From: DAOVQB01 sp023128935
GTDB lineage: Bacteria; Eisenbacteria; RBG-16-71-46; CAIMUX01; WJJG01
NCBI GenBank assembly: GCA_030628905.1
Contig: DAOVQB010000079.1
Location: forward strand, 1 to 18,424
Reading direction: 5' to 3'
Length of the DNA: 18,424 nt
The notes below the pieces were generated by a model that had not been told where the DNA came from, made no database searches, and saw nothing but the letters and a program-made list of their open reading frames with translations. A program made the position numbers and the translations under genes. This document shows, one piece after another, positions 1-7,409 of the stretch. Numbering within the stretch: the stretch's first letter is position 1; each line of letters starts with the position of its first letter.

Positions 1-2
1 AG

Positions 3-1442
3 ATCAGTCCGCGGGAAGTCTCGTTGCTGGCAATGAAATTCATCGTATACCTGGCCATTGCGCATCAGCGGCGTGCCCCCGACATTACCGCCGACATGCA
101 GACCCGAGGCGGCTATATATGCCACCTGGACGCCACCTGCGAAGGTCGCGACCCGCTGCTGATGAGCTCCATCGACTCGCTTTCGGAGATCGTTCTGGGC
201 AACGTCAAGTTGCCCGCTGAAGATGAGGCACACATCGTGCCTTTTCTCGAGCGAATCAAGAAGGACTTCGGCATTCCTCTGGCGCTGGTTCACGACATGG
301 GAAGGGGCATCCTCAAGGCGGTAGCCAAAGTCTTCCCCGACGTGCCGGACTTCATCTGCCATTTTCATTTTCTGCGCGACATCGGAAAAGACTTTCTGGG
401 CCCCGAATACGACATAATCCGCAATCGGCTCAGCAAACATGGCATCAGCGCGAAGCTGCGCTACCGGGCCAAACAACTCAAAGTCGGTATGGACCGCAAC
501 TCCGAGCTGTTCGGGGCGCTTGAAGCCGGCATCGAGGATGCCGCGTTACCTTCCGATGCCTTTGAGTTCGTGCCCATAATCAGCGGTTACACATTGATCC
601 AGTGGGCTCTGCGGGGAAAAGCCGAAGGCCACGGATACGGCTTCCCGTTCGATCATCCGCATCTGGCTTTCGCCCGTAGACTCCGCCGGCTCAATACACA
701 TATCCAGAGCATCAAAGATATCCATCTACGCGGCAACTGGAGGGACAACGGTCCGTACTTCAAGATCCATGTGGCATTGAAACCGATCATGAAGGACAGG
801 ACCCTCTGGAAAGCTGTTGAGGCTCTCGAAGCGAAAATCGTCGTCTTTGAAAAGCTGCGCACAGCCATGCGCATCGCTCCGCGATCCGGTCGATGCGGGC
901 TCAATGATGAGGGCTACAACGGCAACATCCGCACCATTGAGAAGCGTGTGAGAAAGTTCCGTGCCTGGCTTACCCGCCGCAAGGGCTATTCGCAAAACCA
1001 GGACGCTCAGAAAATGATCGAACAAATCGACAAATACTGGAAGAAGCTCTTTGCCGATCCCCTTACCGTTCAGACCCCCTCCGGCCCGATCCTGATCCAG
1101 CCCCAGCGCACCAACAACATCCTCGAGCAGTTCTTTCGCCGCCTCAAGCGCGCCAACCGCCGTAGGACTGGAAACGCCTCCTCAAGTCGCATGCTTCGTA
1201 CGATGCTCGCCGAAACCCCGCTGGTTCGGAACCTCGAGAATCCTGACTACATGAGGATCCTGCTCGGCGGGAGAGCAACTCTGGAAGAGGTGTTCGCCGA
1301 GATCGAGATCGACACATTGCGCGAGGCCTTCCGAGAAGCTCGGGACGCTCCCGAGAAAATCCCCTCGAAGCTCAAGCCCCTTATCAACATGCCCAACTTC
1401 CCGGAGAAACTCGTCACCATGGTCAGGAGGGCTGCCGCATGA
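3..1442 (+). CDS. MULE-like DDE transposase, 5' partial
   Basis: This is the catalytic part of a DDE transposase that cuts and joins the ends of its own element. The frame is open from position 3 with no convincing start, so the gene probably begins left of the window; TTG at 24 and ATG at 33 are only the first possible internal starts. Numbering from TTG 24, D36 lies in HLDATCEG, D91 in LVHDMGRG, a C-x2-H pair (C112, H115) sits in ICHFHFLRD, and E368 lies in NNILEQFFRRLKRANRR. This order, D, D, CxxH, then E after a long helical insertion, is that of MULE/IS256-like transposases. The rest of the frame is intact, so the copy may be active if its missing 5' end is sound. The spacing of acidic residues is seen; the superfamily is inferred. 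Confidence 0.75.
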   Translation: MSPREVSLLAMKFIVYLAIAHQRRAPDITADMQTRGGYICHLDATCEGRDPLLMSSIDSLSEIVLGNVKLPAEDEAHIVPFLERIKKDFGIPLALVHDMGRGILKAVAKVFPDVPDFICHFHFLRDIGKDFLGPEYDIIRNRLSKHGISAKLRYRAKQLKVGMDRNSELFGALEAGIEDAALPSDAFEFVPIISGYTLIQWALRGKAEGHGYGFPFDHPHLAFARRLRRLNTHIQSIKDIHLRGNWRDNGPYFKIHVALKPIMKDRTLWKAVEALEAKIVVFEKLRTAMRIAPRSGRCGLNDEGYNGNIRTIEKRVRKFRAWLTRRKGYSQNQDAQKMIEQIDKYWKKLFADPLTVQTPSGPILIQPQRTNNILEQFFRRLKRANRRRTGNASSSRMLRTMLAETPLVRNLENPDYMRILLGGRATLEEVFAEIEIDTLREAFREARDAPEKIPSKLKPLINMPNFPEKLVTMVRRAAA

Positions 1443-1457
1443 CCTGAATCCAACCGG

Positions 1458-1489
1458 ATTTTGCGCTAATAGGAATTTTGCGCTAATAG
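1458..1489. repeat. Two 15-bp direct repeats, putative IS right end
   Basis: ATTTTGCGCTAATAG occurs at 1458-1472 and again at 1475-1489, a 17-bp period, beginning 15 bp after the transposase stop. Read inwards from the right, each copy is CTATTAGCGCAAAAT. The position just beyond the transposase gene suggests a terminal transposase-binding site present twice. The exact outer boundary of the element is not visible. Confidence 0.5.
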
Positions 1490-1507
1490 CACCCCTCGGC
1501 CGCATAC

Positions 1508-1554
1508 TACAAGACATTTGCAGTACAAAGTCCTTGCGGTACAAGAGCTTTGTA
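1508..1554. promoter_or_regulatory. Three 16-bp-spaced near-palindromic repeats (operator-like)
   Basis: Three 15-mers start at 1508, 1524 and 1540: TACAAGACATTTGCA, TACAAAGTCCTTGCG and TACAAGAGCTTTGTA. Each fits TACAA-N5-TTGYR, an imperfect palindrome, and the period is exactly 16 bp. The outermost arms form a perfect inverted repeat, TACTACAA at 1505-1512 with TTGTAGTA at 1550-1557. The array ends next to the putative -10 box of the ATPase gene at 1568, so a protein bound here would control that promoter. Autoregulation by the ATPase or another protein is inference. Confidence 0.55.
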
Positions 1555-1561
1555 GTAATAT
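1534..1561 (+). promoter_or_regulatory. Promoter for the DUF234 ATPase, leaderless start
   Basis: TTGCGG at 1534-1539 and TAATAT at 1556-1561 are separated by 16 bp. The ATG at 1568 is only six bases beyond the -10 box, so transcription would begin at or next to the start codon. No Shine-Dalgarno sequence precedes the ATG. The -35 lies inside the second repeat and the spacer holds the third. Confidence 0.4.
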
Positions 1562-1567
1562 TGGGAC

Positions 1568-2959
1568 ATGCTTGAAGATCCACTACTCAATCGAACCGAA
1601 GAGACGGCGCGTCTCACCGCTGCTTGGAGTGCAGGCAGTACGGGACGCCCGCAGCTCGCCGTTCTCTGGGGACGGCGGCGGGTAGGAAAGACCTTTCTCC
1701 TTTCTCACTTCGTGGAGAGCAAGCGCAGCGTTTTCTTCGCCGCCACCCGCCAGGCTGAGGGTGTAGAGTTGAGGCGCTTCGCTGATGCCATCCGGCGTGA
1801 CCTCGGAGATCGGGCTGGAGACCTGGCAGCGGGAGGCTTTCCAAACTGGGAGGTGGCGCTCCGCTTTGTGGCAACCCTAGCCGAAGAAGCACCCCTGGCG
1901 ATTGTGCTGGATGAGGTTCCCTACCTGGCTCGTTCGAGCCCGGGCTTCGCCAGCATTGTCCAATCGGTCTGGGATCACCTGCGCCAGGGTACCAAGCTGC
2001 TCCTTATCCTGACTGGTTCTGCCGTCGGGATTATCGAAGAGATGCTCGGCTCCGGGGGGGCGTTACGCGGGCGGCCTGCGCTACAGATGCGTCTTGATCC
2101 TCTGGATCCCAAGCAGGCACGTCTCTTCTTGCCGAAGCTCACATCTGCCACGTTCTGCGAGGCCTACGCGGCCTGCGGCGGATATCCCCTCCATCTGAAA
2201 TCATGGGACCAAAATCTCTCAACCCTGAGGAATCTTCGCCGTCTGGCTTTTACGGCTGGGGGGTTGTTGCTGGAGGATGCCGCCGGGATTCTCTCGGAAG
2301 AGCTTCCCGACAAGGGAGGATACCTGAGAATCCTGGGCGCCCTCGGCCGCGGGCGAACCCGCCATTCGGAAATCTCAGGGGAAGCAGAGCAGCGTGTGGA
2401 TCATCCGCTCGATGTACTGATTCGATCCGGATTCCTGCGCAAGAATCTACCCTTGGGAGCGCCAAAAGGTGCTCGACCGACCTATGCGCTCAATGATCCC
2501 TACCTCGCGTTCTGGTTTGGGGTGCTCTACGCCGAGCGCACTCTGATCGAAGGAGGACAGGGACGAGCGGTCGAGAAGCGTACGGCGCCGCTCTGGCAGA
2601 GCCACTTGGGGCGCACATTTGAGGAACTGGTTCGTGGACACGCGCAACGGTTGGTTGGGTCGGGGGCGTGGCCGCAAGACTTGATCGTAGGGCGTTGGTG
2701 GAGCCAGCGGGGTGTGGACTGTGAGGTGGACGTCTTGGGCCTCCAAGGGAAGAGAACCGCCTTAGTAGGCGAAGCCCGGTGGCAAAAAGCGCCCCTTGGC
2801 AGCAGAGACCTTGCCAATCTTCGGGTAAAGCTCAGCCACGTGCCCCATCCCATCGCAGAACCGATCCTGACCCTGTGGGGCCGATCCGGGGGAAGCGACG
2901 CAATCAAACGAGCGGGGGCCACCGTCTTTGATGTGACTGATGTTGTGGACGGCGTGTAA
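1568..2959 (+). CDS. P-loop ATPase with C-terminal DUF234 / nuclease-like domain
   Basis: A 463-residue protein of the archaeal-type STAND/AAA ATPase family (ATPase_2 plus DUF234 architecture). Walker A is GRRRVGKT at residues 35-42 and Walker B is the hydrophobic strand ending in D115-E116 of IVLDEVPYL. A helical lid and winged-helix-like segment follow. The C-terminus carries LAFWFGVLY and then EVD (E386, D388) with GEAR (E402, R404), which resembles a PD-(D/E)XK core whose usual lysine is arginine. Physiological roles of this family are poorly known; roles in DNA metabolism or mobile elements are often suspected. The ATG at 1568 is the first good start and gives a full-length N-terminus, although it has no Shine-Dalgarno sequence. 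The gene stands alone, downstream of the transposase and an operator-like array. Confidence 0.8.
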   Translation: MLEDPLLNRTEETARLTAAWSAGSTGRPQLAVLWGRRRVGKTFLLSHFVESKRSVFFAATRQAEGVELRRFADAIRRDLGDRAGDLAAGGFPNWEVALRFVATLAEEAPLAIVLDEVPYLARSSPGFASIVQSVWDHLRQGTKLLLILTGSAVGIIEEMLGSGGALRGRPALQMRLDPLDPKQARLFLPKLTSATFCEAYAACGGYPLHLKSWDQNLSTLRNLRRLAFTAGGLLLEDAAGILSEELPDKGGYLRILGALGRGRTRHSEISGEAEQRVDHPLDVLIRSGFLRKNLPLGAPKGARPTYALNDPYLAFWFGVLYAERTLIEGGQGRAVEKRTAPLWQSHLGRTFEELVRGHAQRLVGSGAWPQDLIVGRWWSQRGVDCEVDVLGLQGKRTALVGEARWQKAPLGSRDLANLRVKLSHVPHPIAEPILTLWGRSGGSDAIKRAGATVFDVTDVVDGV

Positions 2960-3052
2960 TTCGCGGCCCATCGCACAGGCGGCTGAGTCTTCCTCCGGGG
3001 CAAGTGCGGACTTCCAAGTACGTACGGAAGGCTCTCGACAAGCATTTGCATG

Positions 3053-3081
3053 CCCTGTTGCGTCTCATCAGCGAAACAGGG
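3053..3081 (+). terminator. Candidate terminator hairpin after the DUF234 ATPase
   Basis: CCCTGTT at 3053-3059 pairs perfectly with AACAGGG at 3075-3081, with two further G-C pairs inside after a G/A mismatch. It lies about 95 bp past the ATPase stop. No T-run follows, so intrinsic termination is uncertain. Apart from this hairpin, a CTTCC/GGAAG stem around GTACGTAC at 3011-3030, and the promoter further on, I see nothing gene-like between 2960 and 3308. Confidence 0.25.
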
Positions 3082-3239
3082 GGATGATTATGGTTGGCTT
3101 CGCCGCATCGCTTCAGCTCAGTATTGCCACAGTACTTATGTGCTGCTTCAGTTGAAACGCGACCCCGCTTGGTCGGCGAGGGCCATCCCCAGCGGTCCAC
3201 GCCGCAACTCCTTGAGATCCAATCGAATCTACGGTTCTA

Positions 3240-3268
3240 TTGACGGTCATATTGTCATATAGTATGAT
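3240..3268 (+). promoter_or_regulatory. Sigma70-type promoter overlapped by a palindrome
   Basis: TTGACG at 3240-3245 and TATGAT at 3263-3268 are separated by exactly 17 bp, close to the sigma70 consensus. The palindrome TCATA-TAG-TATGA at 3255-3267 covers the end of the spacer and most of the -10 box, and GTCATAT occurs twice 8 bp apart in the spacer. A repressor bound to the palindrome would block RNA polymerase. Transcription would start near 3275, leaving a leader of about 34 bases before the ATG at 3309. Confidence 0.6.
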
Positions 3269-3308
3269 ATTTGACGATAGATCCGACACCCATCGACAGG
3301 AGGATCTC

Positions 3309-4448
3309 ATGGATGTTCCACGCAGCATTGATCTTCGCGCCCTGCTGGAGAAGAAGTCGCACTTCTTCTTCGGTCCCCGCCAGACAGGAAAGACCTTCTT
3401 GATTCGCCGTACCCTTCATGGTGCCCGGGTCTACGATCTTCTCGACACTTCGGTCTTCCTGACCCTCAGCCGGAATCCGGGCCAACTGGCGGAAGAACTC
3501 GTCCCCGGAGACCGCCTGGTGGTGATCGACGAGATCCAGCGCCTGCCGGAACTCTTGAACGAGGTTCATAGGCTGATCGAGTCCCGCGGCATCCGTTTTC
3601 TCCTCACCGCATCGAGCGCCCGCAAACTCCGCCGCGGAGGCGTTAACCTCCTGGGCGGGAGAGCGCGAACCCGACATCTGCACCCGCTCACATACAGGGA
3701 ACTCGGCGAGGAGTTCGATCTGCGACGGATGGCAGAGCGAGGGCTCCTACCCGCCATCTACTTCTCCGACGACCCGGCCGCCGACCTCGAAGCCTACGCA
3801 GGATCGTATCTCCAGCAGGAGGTGGTGGCCGAGGGGGCCATCCGCAACGTCCCCGCTTTCAGCCGGTTTCTGCGCATCGCCGCGCTCTGCAATGGAACCA
3901 TTATAAACTACACGAACGTAGCGAACGATGCCCAGGTACCGAGAACCACCATCTATGAATACTTCGAGATCCTGAAAGACACTCTCATTGTCCACGAACT
4001 CCCCGCCTGGAGAAAAACCGTGAAGAGAAAACCCGTGGCCTCATCGAAGTACTACTTCTTCGACGTCGGTGTCACAGGCGTTCTGCAGGGAAGGGCGTTC
4101 AAGCCGGGGACCCCGGAGTTCGGACAAGCTTTTGAAACCTATATCCATCACGAGCTGCGCTGCCGTAGCGACTATGCCTCCCGCGAGATCTTGAGCTACT
4201 GGAGATCCACATCTGGATACGAGGTCGACTTCATCATCGGCGATCACACGGCGGTCGAGGTGAAAGCCAAAAGGCACGTGGCCGCCAATGATCTCAAAGG
4301 GCTGCGTGCCCTGGCCGAGGAAAAGAAGCTCAAGAGGTTCCTCTGCGTTGCCATGGAACCCCGCGCGCGGGAGGTCCAGGGGATCCGGATTCTTCCGTGG
4401 GCGACGTTTCTGGAATCGCTCTGGTCGGGCGAATTCGACTCCGAGTAG
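3309..4448 (+). CDS. P-loop ATPase with DUF4143 nuclease-like domain
   Basis: A 379-residue member of the AAA_14/DUF4143 ATPase family. Walker A is GPRQTGKT (residues 22-29), Walker B is VVIDEIQRLPELL with D74-E75, and a sensor-like strand reads FLLTASSARKL near residue 100. A winged-helix segment follows (NVANDAQVPRTTIYEYFEIL), then the DUF4143 part with FFDVGVTGVLQGR. The C-terminal nuclease-like motif is complete: E305, D307, then E317-V-K319. I chose ATG 3309 because AGGAGG at 3298-3303 lies five bases upstream and the resulting N-terminus matches the family; the frame is open back to TTG 3240, but that would overlap the promoter. The family is widespread in bacteria and archaea and functionally obscure. 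Whether this copy cleaves DNA is unknown. Confidence 0.85.
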   Translation: MDVPRSIDLRALLEKKSHFFFGPRQTGKTFLIRRTLHGARVYDLLDTSVFLTLSRNPGQLAEELVPGDRLVVIDEIQRLPELLNEVHRLIESRGIRFLLTASSARKLRRGGVNLLGGRARTRHLHPLTYRELGEEFDLRRMAERGLLPAIYFSDDPAADLEAYAGSYLQQEVVAEGAIRNVPAFSRFLRIAALCNGTIINYTNVANDAQVPRTTIYEYFEILKDTLIVHELPAWRKTVKRKPVASSKYYFFDVGVTGVLQGRAFKPGTPEFGQAFETYIHHELRCRSDYASREILSYWRSTSGYEVDFIIGDHTAVEVKAKRHVAANDLKGLRALAEEKKLKRFLCVAMEPRAREVQGIRILPWATFLESLWSGEFDSE

Positions 4449-4728
4449 AGGAAGCTATCTCTTCCATGAATCCCGTCAGCCTTGGGCCACGCGACCTTAC
4501 AGCTTTGATCCTCAGCCCCATACAGATGATAACACTACTTCTTGGCACAATAGCATCGGTCATCAGGTCACGCCAGGCGCCCGGGATCGGAGATCAAGTA
4601 GGCTATGGTATACTCTAGGTTGGACTATTCACGAAGTCGCAGTAGCGGGTTCGTGCATTGTCCAGGCTAGTGGACATCCAGTGTTCACGCGGCATCAGAG
4701 CAGAGCAGACGAATGGCATGAGGCTGAG
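4449..4728. other. Intergenic region upstream of the propeller gene
   Basis: The frame of the following gene is open through here from 4288, but the translation has no family character and precedes a clear signal peptide, so I treat it as non-coding. A short GGAAG/CTTCC stem at 4450-4465 follows the ATPase stop. TATACT at 4609-4614 could be a -10 box, but I see no matching -35. Confidence 0.4.
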
Positions 4729-6201
4729 ATGAGCAACGGAATTTTGAAGGCAGCGGGCATGCTGCTGATCCTGGCGGTGACGCCGGCGCCGGCCGCCACC
4801 GCGGATATACTCTGGACCAAGACGTTTGGTGGCAGCGAATACGACTGGGGGAGGATGATCCAGCAGACGAGCGACGGCGGCTACGTCGTTGTGGGAGACA
4901 CCTATTCCTTTGGTGCCGGTCATTTCGATATCTGGTTGATCCGGATGGGTGTGGATGGGGATACACTCTGGACCAGGACCTATGGCGGCGCCAACGAGGA
5001 GCGCGGCTACTCGGTCCAGGAAACTGCCGACGGCGGCTTCATCATCGCGGGGACAACCGGATCCTATGGTTCCGGGGCGTACGATGTCTGGTTGGTCAAG
5101 ACAGACGGCGACGGCAACCAGGAGTGGTCGCAGACATTCGGCGGGAGCCTGTGGGATTGGGGCTGGTCAGCGGAAGAAGTCATCGGCGGAGGGTATATCA
5201 TCACCGGCTACACAGAATCCTACGGCCCGGGTGTCAGTGCTGTCTGGCTGATCCGAACAGACAGCGAAGGTGCCCTTCTCTGGGATGAAACCTTCGGCGG
5301 GAGCAGTTCGGAGTATGGTTGTTCTGTACAACAAACGCTCGATGGGGGTTTTATTGTTGTAGGTGATACCTACTCCCATGGAGCGGGCAGCCGTGATATC
5401 TGGTTGATCAAGACGGATAGCAATGGGGACAGCCTTTGGACGCGGACCTTCGGGGGTGGCAGTTCTGATGGCGGTAGCTCAGTCTGCGAGACTCCTGATG
5501 GCGATTACGTGATCACTGGTTACACCAAGTCATTCGGGGCAGGTCAGGCTGATGTCTGGTTGATCAAGACCAACGGTGACGGCGACTCCCTCTGGACAAG
5601 AACATTCGGTGGCAGTGGCGACGACTACGGTTGCTCAGTCCGGCTGACGTCGGATGAGGGTTATGTCGTTGCCGGATACACGGAGTCCCGTGGTGCGGGG
5701 GATGATGATGTTTGGCTGATCAGGGCAGATAGCAACGGGGACACACTGTGGACGGAGACTTTTGGTGGGAGCGGATATGATCGGGGGAGGTCCGCCTTGG
5801 AGACTGCTGATGGCGGTTACGTCATCGCAGGTGAGGTCTTCTCGTATGCAAACGGGGCGTATGATATCTGGGTGATCAAGACTGGCACGGCCTGCGGAAT
5901 CGAACAGAGACCGGGCAGCGCAGGTATCTGCATGGCTCTCTGCAATCGGCCGAACCCATTCGGAGAGACGACCGAGATCTCATTCAGTGCAGCAATTCCT
6001 GGGATCGCGCTGCTGAGAATCCAGGATAGCGAAGGGCGGTTGGTGAGGCAGTTGACGGTGCCGCAGCAGATCGGCGGGAACCGCATTGTTTGGGATGGCC
6101 GGGATACTGAAAGTCGGACGGTAGGTTCCGGGATGTATCACTATCGTCTTGAAAGGGAAGGCGGTAGCGTGGGCAGTGGTAGGATGCTCCTGCTGCGATA
6201 G
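4729..6201 (+). CDS. Secreted seven-bladed beta-propeller with FlgD/T9SS-like C-terminal Ig domain
   Basis: A 490-residue exported protein. Residues 1-25 form a signal peptide (K7, a hydrophobic AAGMLLILAV core, cleavage likely after ATA). From D26 seven consecutive repeats of exactly 52 residues run to about residue 389. Each has the pattern xxLWxxTFGG, then SVxxTxDGGYVIxGYTxSxGxG, then DVWLIKTDxxG, which fits one propeller blade each. A linker with two cysteines leads to NRPNPF and a FlgD-like Ig module with the typical GNRIVWDGRD and SGMYHYRLE segments. In FCB bacteria this module often caps secreted proteins and may serve as an export or anchoring tail. ATG 4729 is preceded by GAGG five bases upstream. 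It ends 11 bp from a convergent gene. Ligand or function is unknown. Confidence 0.8.
   Translation: MSNGILKAAGMLLILAVTPAPAATADILWTKTFGGSEYDWGRMIQQTSDGGYVVVGDTYSFGAGHFDIWLIRMGVDGDTLWTRTYGGANEERGYSVQETADGGFIIAGTTGSYGSGAYDVWLVKTDGDGNQEWSQTFGGSLWDWGWSAEEVIGGGYIITGYTESYGPGVSAVWLIRTDSEGALLWDETFGGSSSEYGCSVQQTLDGGFIVVGDTYSHGAGSRDIWLIKTDSNGDSLWTRTFGGGSSDGGSSVCETPDGDYVITGYTKSFGAGQADVWLIKTNGDGDSLWTRTFGGSGDDYGCSVRLTSDEGYVVAGYTESRGAGDDDVWLIRADSNGDTLWTETFGGSGYDRGRSALETADGGYVIAGEVFSYANGAYDIWVIKTGTACGIEQRPGSAGICMALCNRPNPFGETTEISFSAAIPGIALLRIQDSEGRLVRQLTVPQQIGGNRIVWDGRDTESRTVGSGMYHYRLEREGGSVGSGRMLLLR
4804..5895 (+). repeat. Seven tandem 156-bp coding repeats
   Basis: The blades begin at 4804, 4960, 5116, 5272, 5428, 5584 and 5740, with no indel between copies. 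Each starts with a codon set for D/N/A-x-x-W-x-x-T-F/Y-G-G. The DNA copies have diverged while the protein pattern is kept, so the array is old and under selection and not a recent expansion. Confidence 0.85.
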
Positions 6202-6213
6202 GGGCATATGCCC
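6202..6213. other. Palindrome between convergent stop codons
   Basis: GGGCATATGCCC is a perfect 12-bp palindrome filling the gap between the propeller stop (6199-6201) and the stop of the opposite-strand gene (6213-6215). It could contribute to a bidirectional terminator, but there is no T-run on either side. Confidence 0.25.
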
Positions 6214-6968
6214 TACGAGTCGGTGACTTCAGTGCCACGCCGCCCTACACGCTTGTCCATTCCATGAATCCCGTCCGCGCCAGCGGCATAGATGAAGTTC
6301 GTGTCGCGCTGGCCAATGTGCGGGTTATAGAAGTCGATCGCGTGGGTCTCTACGTCATCGAAGACATCCTTCAAAGCAGCCAGGAAGCCGTCGCTGGCGC
6401 GGTCGGCCGACCAGAGCGCAAAGACCCCGTCCGGCTTGAGGTGTTCCTTCAGCCGCCGGAGCCCCGCCGCCGTGTAGAAGCTCCCATGGCCGGCGTCCAG
6501 CAGATACCGCGGGGAGTGATCAATGTCCAGGAGCACGGCATGGAAGCGTCGCTCCGGCGCCCCTCCGACCAGCGCGAAGAAGTCCGCGCAGCGTAGCTCG
6601 CAGCGGGGATCGGTGCTCAGCTCACGGCCGAGGGGAACCAGCTCCCGGCGGTGCCAGTCGATGATCTCCGGCAGCCTCTCGACAACGACGACCGAGCGCA
6701 CCTGAGGGAACTGCAGGGTGGCCTGCGCGGTGTGGCCGAGGCCCAGGCCGCCGATCAGGACGTCGCAGGGGAGCTGGCCCAGCCGCGGCAAGACGCGCGT
6801 TGCCAGCGCCCGCTCTGAATCATTGACCAGGCTGGACATCAAGAACTCGCCAGCCAGCCGCACCTCGTAGACCACGGCGCCCGGCACCGAGAGCGCGTGG
6901 CGGCGCCAGAGGGTCAGCTCCCCGAGCGGTGTTGCGCGATAGTCGAGTTCCTCGAAAGTAGCGTTCAT
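6213..6968 (-). CDS. Spermidine-synthase-fold (SpeE-like) protein
   Basis: A 251-residue Rossmann-fold protein of the spermidine synthase/methyltransferase superfamily. The nucleotide-binding loop is IGGLGLGHT (residues 72-80), followed by VVVVERLPEIIDWHRR with the acidic residue expected to bind the adenosyl ribose. CADFFALV and VLLDIDHSPRYLL form the later strands. Many such proteins are annotated as spermidine synthases without evidence of polyamine activity. Here the loop is GGLGLG where classical SpeE has GGGDG, so the substrate is open. The start at 6968 is set by GGAGGAGAG (complement of 6977-6985) eight bases upstream; the frame continues upstream to 7055, but that extension is arginine-rich and unlike the family. 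It is convergent with the propeller gene. Confidence 0.75.
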   Translation of the reverse strand: MNATFEELDYRATPLGELTLWRRHALSVPGAVVYEVRLAGEFLMSSLVNDSERALATRVLPRLGQLPCDVLIGGLGLGHTAQATLQFPQVRSVVVVERLPEIIDWHRRELVPLGRELSTDPRCELRCADFFALVGGAPERRFHAVLLDIDHSPRYLLDAGHGSFYTAAGLRRLKEHLKPDGVFALWSADRASDGFLAALKDVFDDVETHAIDFYNPHIGQRDTNFIYAAGADGIHGMDKRVGRRGTEVTDS

Positions 6969-7093
6969 GGACTCAGCTCTCCTCCGCCGCCGATCACGTC
7001 TCCTTGAAGGCAAGGGAAACCTGACCGCCGCTATTCTACGGCTTGTACTGATCATTTGCCGCCGGTATTGTGCGCCATCTTCTCACCACTGAC

Positions 7094-7220
7094 ATGAAGG
7101 TATTGATCAATGAGGATACCGCTCGGCTATCCAAGTAGCGTCGAGGGCGAGACACTGGAAGTCGATTTCTACTCCGAGGAGGACCTGGATGCCCTGCTAC
7201 GAGAACTGTCCATTCAGTAG
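7094..7220 (+). pseudogene. Short, possibly frameshifted small ORF
   Basis: ATG at 7094 opens MKVLINEDTARLSK and stops at 7138. ATG at 7110, in the next frame, opens a 36-residue peptide ending in VDFYSEEDLDALLRELSIQ at 7220. The two overlap and would read as one small acidic protein after a single frameshift. I do not recognise the product. The rest of 6969-7409 holds only fragmentary frames, a TTGACT at 7322 without a good partner -10, and the palindrome TCAGATCTGA at 7355-7364 before the next gene. Confidence 0.25.
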
Positions 7221-7409
7221 CTAGGACCACCTGGTCGGTCTGGCTGTCGGTCTCGCGCGCGGCGGCGCGTCTACCTGCGGCTGTCCGCTGCCGCCAGAGG
7301 ATCTTGGTCGGTGCGGTGCCGTTGACTTAGGAGCCACGCTGGTGTAGTTCTTATTCAGATCTGAGAAGTTTCAAGATTGAATAGGACATGCGACCCTCAG
7401 GAGCCAAAC

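Larger units (their letters stand above)
1..1489 (+). mobile_element. Insertion sequence, right part (left end outside the window)
   Basis: The stretch holds a transposase reading frame that stays open to the left window edge, followed by 47 bp carrying two copies of ATTTTGCGCTAATAG at 1458-1472 and 1475-1489. I read the repeated motif as the right terminal region of the element, perhaps two transposase-binding sites. The left end is not in the window, so the terminal inverted repeat cannot be confirmed and no target duplication can be identified. The IS family is not assigned. Confidence 0.6.

Noticed and set aside
4288..4728. Extension of the propeller gene back to GTG 4288
   Set aside because: The extra 147 residues overlap the ATPase gene, have no family character and would bury the signal peptide.
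4804..5895. Regular 156-bp repeats considered as a CRISPR or satellite array
   Set aside because: They are coding, in frame, with diverged DNA and conserved protein pattern, so they are propeller blades.
6969..7055. N-terminal extension of the SpeE-like gene
   Set aside because: The extension is an arginine-rich stretch, and a strong ribosome-binding site points to the start at 6968.
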